Positions 35,583 through 42,056 of a stretch of DNA of 42,056 bases are shown piece by piece; positions within the stretch are counted from its first letter, which is position 1; every line of letters starts with the position of its first letter. A program made the translations under genes and the position numbers. This DNA is from Bdellovibrionales bacterium (GTDB taxonomy: Bacteria; Bdellovibrionota; Bdellovibrionia; Bdellovibrionales; JAMPXM01). The DNA lies in the NCBI GenBank assembly GCA_005808505.1, contig SYLX01000186.1:1-42056 (forward strand). The letters are read 5' to 3'. Under the pieces are notes generated by a model. It had not been told where the DNA came from and did not search any database. It was given only the letters and a program-made list of their open reading frames with translations.

Positions 35583-35604
35583 GCTTACAAACTAGACCGC
35601 AAAA

Positions 35605-37131
35605 TCAGGGGCGTTGGGGCATCCCGTTCGCGGTCGGCGGAAGAGTTAAAGCGCGCTCGACTTTCGTGCGTAAAGTTTCGAGGGAGTTTTGGATGCCCGT
35701 GATTTCCGTTTCGATGGCAGCCTCGCCACTCGCAAACGGCGGACGGGCTTCGAACGCCGCACTTTGAGTTTTGTGAAGTCGCTGCACCCGCTCACCCGCC
35801 ATTTTCAATGATGAATAGAGGGAGGCGTGGAAGTAACCAGCTTCGAGGGCCTCGGGCGTCCAACGGGCAAAGAGAGAATTGATCTGAGCCTGAAGCCCCG
35901 ACCAACGGCCAGAGAAGCTGGCCCATGTTTTCGCGTCGGCAGTCGACGGCACGCCTTTGGTCTCGAGAAGCGAGCGGTAGCGCTGCGTTGTTTCACGAAA
36001 CTGAGCTTCGAGAGTTTCCAGGACTTGTTTGAGTTCGCCGAGCTCGTCTTGAGCCTGGATGCGGAGTTGCTCGTGATAGGTCGCAAGCTTCTGATCGTAG
36101 TCAGCGTCTTTAACGCCGCCGATGAAGTAAGTCTTTTGCGTAAGAACTCGACCATTTCCTTGGCTTAAGATCGACTTATCGCAGGATCCGCACGAAACCG
36201 AAATTCGATATTCACCCCGAGGAAACGGCAGTCCGTTTTCCTGACGGAAGGCCGGTGTGCGGGCTAGTCCATTTCGAACGACCGCGGACGCTCGAACCGT
36301 CAAACGAAAACGCTCGAGGAGCGTTTCGGGAACACCTTCGATCAAGACGTCCAAAGTCGCGCCGTCAGGTAAGTTCGTTGCCAGATAGAAGTTCGGTGCA
36401 AAGAGATCGGCGCGCGACATGGCGATTGCGATGGCCGGTGCGTCGGTGCGGTAAGATTCGCGGACCGCTGCTTGGAGCTCTCGATTTTCTTCTCGGCTTG
36501 CGTCTTCTAGATGGGGGATCGAACGTTGAGCAAAGGTCGTCGCGAGGAACGTGACGATCGCCACTCCAGCAATCGCCCCGGTCACGGTCGCCAATCGCAA
36601 CGATTTAGAAGACGACCAACGACGTGAGAGTTTTTTTAAAGTCGTTTCTTCATAACGGGGGAACGGCTGACGCTCGAGAAACTTGTCCCAAGCCGGTTCG
36701 GTAAAAAAGGCAGGCGGGGGGGCAACTGAAGGGAAAGCGTTCGACACCGTCTCCTCAGGAATGGATTCCGAGTTTTTCGGCGCTTGCGCGATCGTTGAGT
36801 TGCGTGCTGCTGACGCGATCTCTTCCGAAGTAAAGTCTGCTGAGTGACTAGGCTTGTCGACAAAATCGAGTTCGTTTTCCATCCCGGCGAATAAACCTGC
36901 AGGCAGTTCCGCAGGAAGATTTTCGACAGCCGCACCGAATAAAGTGATCTGCTTCAACGGCTCCCAATCCGTCATGCCTTGCCGCCACGCGAGAGTGTTT
37001 TGGGCGAGGCAACCTTCCTCGATTTTCTGGAGGACGTCATCTTGGCTGAAGGGGCCTTGATAACGCTCGCCGAGCAAGAGAAACCATTCAGACGCGGTCG
37101 TGTTTTCGGAGCCGATTTTCGTGGAAATCAT
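35605..37131 (-). CDS. GYF_2-domain single-pass inner-membrane protein
   Basis: A 508-aa protein. Residues 13-65 form a GYF_2 (DUF4339) domain: WFLLLGERYQGPFSQDDV, then LAWRQGMTDWEPL, with the diagnostic Trp and GPF. A long acidic, Pro-containing linker (70-165) leads to a basic stretch and one membrane helix at about 179-200. The C-terminal 300 residues are then periplasmic. They contain a CGSC pair near 316 and a helical region (about 335-400) with coiled-coil character. GYF domains bind Pro-rich peptides; the adjacent coiled-coil protein has a PPPPP tail, a plausible cytoplasmic ligand. The myxobacterial gliding protein GltJ also has a GYF domain and one membrane helix (established), but sequence similarity beyond that is not claimed. 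Confidence 0.85.
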   Translation of the reverse strand: MISTKIGSENTTASEWFLLLGERYQGPFSQDDVLQKIEEGCLAQNTLAWRQGMTDWEPLKQITLFGAAVENLPAELPAGLFAGMENELDFVDKPSHSADFTSEEIASAARNSTIAQAPKNSESIPEETVSNAFPSVAPPPAFFTEPAWDKFLERQPFPRYEETTLKKLSRRWSSSKSLRLATVTGAIAGVAIVTFLATTFAQRSIPHLEDASREENRELQAAVRESYRTDAPAIAIAMSRADLFAPNFYLATNLPDGATLDVLIEGVPETLLERFRLTVRASAVVRNGLARTPAFRQENGLPFPRGEYRISVSCGSCDKSILSQGNGRVLTQKTYFIGGVKDADYDQKLATYHEQLRIQAQDELGELKQVLETLEAQFRETTQRYRSLLETKGVPSTADAKTWASFSGRWSGLQAQINSLFARWTPEALEAGYFHASLYSSLKMAGERVQRLHKTQSAAFEARPPFASGEAAIETEITGIQNSLETLRTKVERALTLPPTANGMPQRP

Positions 37132-37271
37132 GTTCTTTCAGCTTAGGGCAAGAACCGGCATTCCGAAAGCTGCCTTAAGGCCCCGTAAATTTTCTCCGGA
37201 CTTTGAGAGGGCTGAAAAACTCGACTCAGAAAGCCCGAGACAAACAAAATCAAAGGATCTATCCTGAGGCA

Positions 37272-37769
37272 ATGACAGCTAGTGATGCAGCATCTAGGCC
37301 GAAAATTTCAGAGCAACTCGCGGACGACATCCAAGCCGCCGTCGAGAAAACGTTCTTGCAGATGTTCGCGCTCGAAGTGAAAGCAAGCTTCGAGGCGGTG
37401 AACCAAGAGGTTCAGCCATCGGGCGACGTCTCAGGGATCATTAGCTTGATCCAAGGTGAACAGGTTGGATCGCTCATCGTCACGTTCCCGCAAGCCACGC
37501 TCTTCAACATTCTGAAGGTTTTCTACAAAAGAGAATTTACAGAAGTCGATCGTGTTGTCGGCATGGCGGTCGGAGAAATTTCAAACATTATCTTCGGAGT
37601 CTTTAAGTACCGTGTTGGGCAGAAGGGTTTTTCGTTCAACATGGTTGTTCCGAACGTAGCCGTCGGGTCCTCGCGCGTTTCGGGAACAAATTGGACACTC
37701 GTTGGCAAATTCACTTCGCCGCAGGGAGACTTCACGGTCTTGCTTTCGCGCGGCGCTGATCTGAAGTAG
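37272..37769 (+). CDS. CheX-like chemotaxis phosphatase family protein
   Basis: A 165-aa single-domain cytoplasmic protein of the CheC/CheX/FliY group, which dephosphorylates CheY-type receivers. The start at ATG 37272 gives the usual CheX length; GAGG is close upstream. The open frame extends to a TTG at 37203 that looks spurious. Landmarks: SGIISLIQGEQVGSLIVTF, then VGMAVGEISNIIFG with the E-x-x-N phosphatase pair (Glu and Asn of GEISN), then FSFNMVVPNVAVGSS, matching the CheX pattern of an Asn-bearing helix followed by a P.V..G strand. Only one E-x-x-N site is present, as in CheX. It is divergent from the GYF_2 gene with a 140-bp gap, so the two may share control. Its receiver partner is not in this window. 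Confidence 0.83.
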   Translation: MTASDAASRPKISEQLADDIQAAVEKTFLQMFALEVKASFEAVNQEVQPSGDVSGIISLIQGEQVGSLIVTFPQATLFNILKVFYKREFTEVDRVVGMAVGEISNIIFGVFKYRVGQKGFSFNMVVPNVAVGSSRVSGTNWTLVGKFTSPQGDFTVLLSRGADLK

Positions 37770-37791
37770 GTCTCCTACTTGACCGGGCCTG

Positions 37792-37815
37792 ACCGGGATG
37801 TCGCCATCCCGGTTT
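37792..37815 (+). terminator. Hairpin after the CheX-like gene
   Basis: A 9-bp stem ACCGGGATG/CATCCCGGT with a TCGC loop, 22 bp past the stop, followed by only two or three T. It lies between convergent genes and could act in both directions. The short T-run makes it a moderate call. Confidence 0.55.
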
Positions 37816-37837
37816 CGGCAACTCTTCTCCAATAAAC

Positions 37838-38434
37838 TTAGGGAACGTAGCCCAAAGGTCCTTCGACCCAGTAACCTGCGCGTTGGCATTCCCACTGATC
37901 CGTTGAGACGAAGTGAGTCGCACCGTTATAGCAGCGAACAACCTGGCGACGAGCTTTGTGCGTCGGATTTTGTTCCGCGTAGCCTAGGATTCCTTCGTTG
38001 ATAAATCCTTCGCAGTTGTAATCATTCGATGCGAAGTGCGATTGCAAATAGATGTAGCAACGGAAGATCGGCTTCCGCGAGGGACGGTTCTGCGCGAACG
38101 TGCGGAACGATCCGAGGTAGTTGTACTGAACTTGGTAACCTTCGTTGATGTTGAGCGTGAGGAGCTGATCGCGACCATTGAAGAAGCGATGGACGTCAAC
38201 CATACGTTCGATGCCGGGATTGTGGCCGCCACCGTGCCCCCCACCATGATGACCACCGCCGTGACCGCCGCCGTGACCAGGGTAGGGCGGCTGTGGATTC
38301 GGCCATCCAGGCTGCCAGCCTTCAGCAGAACCGAGTCCGCCGATCACGCCGTTGGCGTCATCTTCGTACTGCGCCTGGGCCGATGCCGAGAAAACAAGAG
38401 TACTAACAACTGCGAGCAAAAGTGCTTTCAACAT
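37838..38434 (-). CDS. Secreted DUF5648-like protein with a His/Gly tract
   Basis: A 198-aa protein with a signal peptide (ending AQA, residues 1-21). A Pro/Gly-rich segment leads to the tract HGGGHGGGHHGGGHGGGH at 54-71, a possible metal-binding stretch. The C-terminal part (80-198) reads as two to three short repeats of the DUF5648 type: VHRFFNGRDQLLTLN, FRCYIYLQSHFASND...EGILGY and VRCYNGATHFVSTDQWE...EGPLGYV. Such repeats are usually on secreted or surface proteins and are thought to bind ligands. Four Cys in the domain could form disulfides. AGAGGGG lies 7 nt before the ATG. Probably transcribed alone. Confidence 0.75.
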   Translation of the reverse strand: MLKALLLAVVSTLVFSASAQAQYEDDANGVIGGLGSAEGWQPGWPNPQPPYPGHGGGHGGGHHGGGHGGGHNPGIERMVDVHRFFNGRDQLLTLNINEGYQVQYNYLGSFRTFAQNRPSRKPIFRCYIYLQSHFASNDYNCEGFINEGILGYAEQNPTHKARRQVVRCYNGATHFVSTDQWECQRAGYWVEGPLGYVP

Positions 38435-38620
38435 TTCGTTCCCCTCTGAAAAGAGCCGAATAAAATCGGTGTAAGAATGCGTCTACTTACCTATCCGTAA
38501 CACCTACTGCTTCACCCTCTATCAACATCGATGCCAAAATTCGTCCTGATAAATGGCACCACTCGCTTTCGTGTTTCGACTTTGGTCGTGTTTCGTTTGC
38601 TGGAAATGCTAGCTAGACAG

Positions 38621-39628
38621 TCAGAGTCGTACGATGAGTTTCCCGAAATTTTTTCCCTTCAACATCCCGATGAAAGCTTCTGGAGCTCGCGCAAGTCCGT
38701 CGACGAAGTCTTCTTTATACTTCATGCGACCTTCTTGGATCCATGCCGTCATGTCCTTGTGAAACTGCGGAAGCTGATCTTGAAAGTCGCTGACGATGAA
38801 ACCGCGCAAAGTCAGTCGTCGCGAGAGGATGTGAAACATAACGTTCGGAAGTTGGTCGGGACCAGAAGGCGGAGCACTTGCGTTGTATTGCGAAACAAGG
38901 CCGCAAACAGGGACGCGAGCAAAATTGTTTAGTAAGGGGAGCACGGCTTCCCAAACTTTTCCCCCGACATTTTCGAAGTAGACGTCGATCCCTTTTGGAC
39001 AAGCTTCTTTCAGCTCAGCGGCAAAGCTTGATGAACGATGATCAAGGGCCACGTCGAATCCAAACTCGTCTTTCAAAGCACGGCACTTCTCAGGTCCTCC
39101 CGCGATCCCGATCGCCCTTGCGCCTTTGATCTTCGAGATCTGACCCACGGCCGACCCGACGGGACCCGTTGCGGCAGCAACGACAACCGTTTCGCCCGTT
39201 TTCGGTTGGCCGATGGTGAGAAGTCCCGTGTAAGCGGTGAGGCCCGGCATCCCGAGGACACCTAACGAAGTCGAGAGGGGCGCCTGCGATGCATCGAGTT
39301 TTTGCAAGCCCTCACCACTGGAGATGGCGTGCGTTTGCCAGCCCGTGAACGCAGAGACGACATCTCCCTGGGTAAACTTAGAATTCTTTGAAGCGATGAC
39401 TTTCGCAACGGTGCCGCCGCCGAGTTCTTCGCCCACTTTGAAAGGCGGAACATAGGATTTCGTATCGTTCATGCGACCGCGCATGTACGGATCAAGCGAG
39501 AGGAAAAGAGTTTGTAACAAGACTTGTCCGTCTTTGACTTCGGGAATTTCACTCTCTTCGAATCGAAAGTTTTGAAGCGTGGGTTCACCTTGCGGACGCG
39601 AAGCGAGCACAACTTTTTTGTTCATCAT
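38621..39628 (-). CDS. NADP-dependent MDR oxidoreductase (CurA/prostaglandin reductase-like)
   Basis: A 335-aa cytosolic medium-chain reductase of the zinc-independent group that reduces activated double bonds of enones and enals with NADPH. The N-terminal part has LFLSLDPYMRGRM, diagnostic for the CurA/PTGR/leukotriene B4 dehydrogenase branch. VLGMPGLTAYTGL and the nucleotide-binding AAATGPVGSAVGQ follow, then IDVYFENVGGK and LTLRGFIVSDF, all characteristic. AGGAG lies 7 nt before the first ATG of an ATGATG start. It is 14 bp downstream of another MDR gene and so likely in one operon, which suggests a shared role in aldehyde or quinone detoxification. The actual substrate is not predictable. 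Confidence 0.92.
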   Translation of the reverse strand: MMNKKVVLASRPQGEPTLQNFRFEESEIPEVKDGQVLLQTLFLSLDPYMRGRMNDTKSYVPPFKVGEELGGGTVAKVIASKNSKFTQGDVVSAFTGWQTHAISSGEGLQKLDASQAPLSTSLGVLGMPGLTAYTGLLTIGQPKTGETVVVAAATGPVGSAVGQISKIKGARAIGIAGGPEKCRALKDEFGFDVALDHRSSSFAAELKEACPKGIDVYFENVGGKVWEAVLPLLNNFARVPVCGLVSQYNASAPPSGPDQLPNVMFHILSRRLTLRGFIVSDFQDQLPQFHKDMTAWIQEGRMKYKEDFVDGLARAPEAFIGMLKGKNFGKLIVRL

Positions 39629-39642
39629 GATGGCTCTCCTTT

Positions 39643-40623
39643 CTATTTCATTTTCAAAATGACTTTGCCGACGTGGTCGCCCGCTTCGAGGTGACGATGC
39701 GCTTCACTGACTTGTTCGAACGGAAAAACGCGCTCAATGATCACGCCGATCTCTCTCCGCGCAAGGAGCGGCCACACGCGCGTGCGGAGTGCGTCTGCGA
39801 TCCTGGCTTTTTCTTCATGGCTTCGAGGTCGGAGCGTTGAGCCCGTTAGAACCCCGCGTTTTTGCATGAGCGAAAAAATATTAAAGCTCACCTTAGCTCC
39901 GCGAAGAGCGGCAATCGTGGCGATTCGTCCGTCAAGCGCTAGGCATTTGATGTTTCGTTCCACGTAATCACCGGCAACCATATCGAGGATCACGTCAACG
40001 CCGCGGCCTTCGGTGAGTCGCAAGATTTCGGATTCAAACTCTTGAGTCTTGTAATTGATGGCTTCGGCGCCTAGCTGCGTGCAGGCTTTGCATTTCGCAT
40101 CGGAGCCGGCCGTCGCGAAGACTCGTGCGCCAAAAGCTCGCGCAAGTTGAATCGCGGTCGTTCCGATCCCGCTGGCGCCACCGTGAACGAGAAAACTTTC
40201 GCCGGCTTTCAAATGCGCGATCTCAAAGACGTTCGCCCACACGGTGAAGAAAGTTTCAGGGAGACCAGCGGCTTCCTCAAAGGTGAAATCTCCCGGAATC
40301 GGGAGGGCGTGTGAGGCGGGGACTACGCAGTCATCTGCGTAACCTCCGCCGGTAGCAAGTGCACAGACACGGTCGCCTACTTTGAAGTTTGTGTTTCCAG
40401 CTAAAGCAATTTCGCGGACGATGCCGGAAACTTCGAGGCCCAGGATCGACGAGGCTCCCGGAGGTGGTGGATACTTTCCCTCCCTTTGCGCAAGATCTGG
40501 ACGGTTCACGCCGGCGGCAAAGACTTCGATGAGAATTTCGCCAGCTTTGAGAGTTGGTTGCGCGACTTCTTGGATTTGCAAAACTTCGGGGCCGCCGGTT
40601 CCGCTCATGGTGACTTGTCGCAC
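39643..40623 (-). CDS. Quinone oxidoreductase-like MDR protein (PIG3 type)
   Basis: A 326-aa NAD(P)H-dependent enzyme of the quinone oxidoreductase/TP53I3 branch, predicted to reduce quinones. Seen in order: AAGVNRPDLAQREGKYPPPPG (given as a span), LGLEVSGIV, GLPETFFTVWANVF, the nucleotide-binding loop VHGGASGIGTTAIQLA, VDVILDMVAGDY and GSTLRPRS, then DHVGKVILKM at the end. These are the standard PIG3 signatures, and no structural zinc ligands are seen. The start is GTG: AAGGAGG lies 7 nt upstream; an ATG five codons in is a weaker alternative. First gene of the two-gene oxidoreductase operon. Confidence 0.93.
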   Translation of the reverse strand: MRQVTMSGTGGPEVLQIQEVAQPTLKAGEILIEVFAAGVNRPDLAQREGKYPPPPGASSILGLEVSGIVREIALAGNTNFKVGDRVCALATGGGYADDCVVPASHALPIPGDFTFEEAAGLPETFFTVWANVFEIAHLKAGESFLVHGGASGIGTTAIQLARAFGARVFATAGSDAKCKACTQLGAEAINYKTQEFESEILRLTEGRGVDVILDMVAGDYVERNIKCLALDGRIATIAALRGAKVSFNIFSLMQKRGVLTGSTLRPRSHEEKARIADALRTRVWPLLARREIGVIIERVFPFEQVSEAHRHLEAGDHVGKVILKMK

Positions 40624-40725
40624 GGGTCGCCCTCCTTCAAGAAGCGCGACCTGATGCTACGACACTTGGGATTGAAGGCAAGAAGGCGCGCGTCGTGCTT
40701 GTGGCCGATCGAGTTGCGAGTGAAC

Positions 40726-40751
40726 AAAAGGGGCGTGGCACGCCACGTCCC
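40726..40751 (-). terminator. Intrinsic terminator of the nuclease gene
   Basis: On the minus strand the stem GGGACGTGG/CCACGCCCC (one wobble) with a CGTG loop is followed by TTTT. It lies 12 bp past the nuclease stop and upstream of the oxidoreductase operon. Confidence 0.75.
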
Positions 40752-40763
40752 GCGCCCAAAAAA

Positions 40764-41468
40764 TCACATGACGAATCGATACGGCGCACGAACGTCGTGA
40801 CAGCTCGAGAAGAAGATTCGGTTCTCGACTCGAACTTTCTTTAACTGATCGATGCCGTAGACTTCTTGCGTTTTCAAATCTCCAACGCAGCTAGCGGGTG
40901 ATGATCCACGGAGACTCGCGCGCCACATGTACGGCACTTTCACGGTAGAGTCCTTCCAGAAACCTCGTTTGTAAAAACGAGCGTTGCTGACGAGATCCGC
41001 GTACTCGTGGCAGTGGGCCAAATTGGGTGCCATGCAGTAGTTGGCGGCCAAGCCTTTCTCGACGAGGGCGCGGTTGATGTCTTTCCCGTCTTTATGAACA
41101 TATGCCAAGACACGTCCGTAATAGTCGCAGCGCTCGCGATCCAGCTCGAGCACGACTTGATCGCCCGCCTGGAGAGCTTTCGCTAAATAGTATTTAGCTT
41201 GGTTAGCCCATTTTCCTTGAGAATAGCCTCGATAGTAGGACTCCGGCGTGTCGACGGAAAGTAACCGAACCGCAAAACGTCCTGCGCCGTGCGATCCACG
41301 ATCTACGTAGACCTCGACGGTGTCTCCATCGCGTGTCGTGACGACTTGAGCAGAAACACGCTTCTGGTTGAAGAATTCGGGCGTGCACTTTGAAACGGCT
41401 TTTGCCTCTGTCGCCACGAGAGTCAGCGCGAGCGCTCCTGCGGCGTGGATAAGAGATGGGATTGTCAT
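40764..41468 (-). CDS. Secreted Snase-like (thermonuclease-type) nuclease
   Basis: A 234-aa exported nuclease that probably cleaves DNA and RNA with calcium. Signal peptide of about 24 residues (ending AKA). The OB-fold has TRDGDTVEV at 45-53, RLLSVDTPE at 68-76 and YYGRVLAYV at about 116-124. By alignment with staphylococcal nuclease the active-site Arg, Asp, Glu and Arg correspond to Arg68, Asp73, Glu76 and Arg119, all present. A C-terminal extension of about 60 residues has extra Cys. AAGGAGG lies 6 nt before the ATG. Secreted nucleases would suit nucleic acid scavenging. The gene seems monocistronic. Confidence 0.9.
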   Translation of the reverse strand: MTIPSLIHAAGALALTLVATEAKAVSKCTPEFFNQKRVSAQVVTTRDGDTVEVYVDRGSHGAGRFAVRLLSVDTPESYYRGYSQGKWANQAKYYLAKALQAGDQVVLELDRERCDYYGRVLAYVHKDGKDINRALVEKGLAANYCMAPNLAHCHEYADLVSNARFYKRGFWKDSTVKVPYMWRASLRGSSPASCVGDLKTQEVYGIDQLKKVRVENRIFFSSCHDVRAPYRFVM

Positions 41469-41740
41469 AGGTCCTCCTTCGGTTCGGGCCTCGCCTCGAA
41501 CGTCGATTCAAACTGAACCCGAAGACCTCCAACCCTCGTGCCGCAGAAGAAAGGACCATGGCGATTTTTCATTTCCCACGAAGGCGCGGACTTGATGCAG
41601 AGCGCATCTCGTGCGTGCAAATTGACCCCATAAAAGAAGACCAAAACGGTGACGTCTTCCGTCGCTGGATCCCGCCGGAGTATTTGGAAATTTGATGACG
41701 ACTCTAAGGGAATCCATAGGCAAGAATCGTGCGGACATTC

Positions 41741-41795
41741 AAAGCGAATCCAAAGTGAATTTAAAGTGAATCGAAAGTGAATCGAAAGTGAATCG
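41741..41795. repeat. Five tandem 11-bp repeats
   Basis: AAAGTGAATCG is repeated head to tail at 41741, 41752, 41763, 41774 and 41785. The last three are identical and the first two have one and two or three changes. The array ends 12 bp before the ATG of the membrane protein gene at 41808, in its likely promoter or leader. Confidence 0.85.
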
Positions 41796-41807
41796 ACGCC
41801 TCCCACA

Positions 41808-42056
41808 ATGCTAAACAAAACTCTTTTAAAAGGTGTCGTCGCTCTCGGCGTCATCCATCTTTTTATTTTGGGATCGGGAACTTTTGATTTCAATCTTCGT
41901 GATTGGCCGCGACTCCGCATTTTTCGAAACGGGTACCATACCGTGACGGGAGCTGGCGGCAGCTTTGGCTTCTTTTCACCGAACGTCGGGAACCAAGTCA
42001 TGATTGAATTCGAAGTCGACGGAAGAGAACGCCACCGGCTTCATGAACTCGTTAGC
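41808..42056 (+). CDS. Membrane protein of unknown function (5' part, cut by window end)
   Basis: The frame starts at ATG 41808 and stays open through 83 codons to the window edge. It begins MLNKTLLKGVVALGVIHLF, a hydrophobic anchor or signal, then DFNLRDWPRLRIFRNGYHTV, GAGGSFGFFSPNVGNQ and an FEVDGRERH strand. The pattern of one helix followed by a GYGFFAPNVG-like motif recalls uncharacterised bacterial membrane proteins, but I cannot name the family. A Shine-Dalgarno is not clear. The long minus-strand frame opposite it lacks protein-like composition. Confidence 0.7.
   Translation, partial: MLNKTLLKGVVALGVIHLFILGSGTFDFNLRDWPRLRIFRNGYHTVTGAGGSFGFFSPNVGNQVMIEFEVDGRERHRLHELVS

Noticed and set aside
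37203..37271. TTG-started extension of the CheX-like protein
   Set aside because: The added residues are polar and unlike the family; ATG 37272 gives the normal length.
37132..37271. GG-N10-GC spacing suggestive of a sigma-54 promoter upstream of the CheX-like gene
   Set aside because: Only the GG and GC doublets fit; the flanking consensus bases do not.
41465..42001. Long minus-strand frame of 178 codons at the right end
   Set aside because: It overlaps the better plus-strand membrane-protein gene at 41808, translates the 11-bp repeat array and has no domain, signal or ribosome site that convinces.

Overview
The window looks like a chromosomal segment of a Gram-negative bacterium of the Bdellovibrionota (Bdellovibrio/Oligoflexia-like). 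The evidence is a TIGR02147/DUF4423-type regulator, an unusually high density of secreted lipoproteins and outer-membrane proteins, a PomB-like MotA/MotB pair, DUF5648-like and NHL-type proteins with inserted Cys loops, and moderate GC content. The phylum is inferred from family distribution, not from a marker gene. No rRNA, tRNA, CRISPR array, insertion sequence or phage gene was seen.

Layout. (1) 1-8.2 kb: a gene tail, a TIGR02147 regulator overlapping a small secreted protein, a cyclic-nucleotide-binding plus EAL protein, a lipoprotein zinc metalloprotease, a Cys-rich Sel1-like secreted protein, a lipoprotein alpha/beta hydrolase and a stand-alone GIY-YIG nuclease. (2) 8.2-13.6 kb: a motA-motB stator pair divergent from a three-gene operon encoding a PEGA/TPR lipoprotein, a membrane-anchored protein that reads as a FliF-C/FliG fusion, and an outer-membrane beta-barrel. 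No other flagellar gene is nearby. (3) 13.65-29.9 kb: a minus-strand operon of three giant lipoproteins (1977, 1101 and 2316 aa) made of Ig-like, NHL, FG-GAP/VCBS and fibronectin-III repeats. (4) 30.0-37.8 kb: four minus-strand genes whose products could together span the envelope (a GYF_2 membrane protein, a 977-aa coiled coil, a LysM lipoprotein and an outer-membrane protein), divergent from a CheX-like phosphatase. (5) 37.8-42.1 kb: a His/Gly-rich secreted DUF5648-like protein, two medium-chain oxidoreductases, a secreted Snase-like nuclease and the start of a membrane protein.

Most interesting reading. Region 2 may be a compact rotary machine that is not part of a flagellum: a PomAB-like stator next to a rotor in which the MS-ring-like periplasmic domain and the FliG torque domain are one polypeptide. 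Region 4 resembles in outline the trans-envelope Agl-Glt gliding machinery of myxobacteria, where GltJ also carries a GYF domain. Region 3 lies between them and encodes very long surface proteins that could be adhesins. A single motility/adhesion island is my inference. The domain calls come from reading the protein sequences, without any search.
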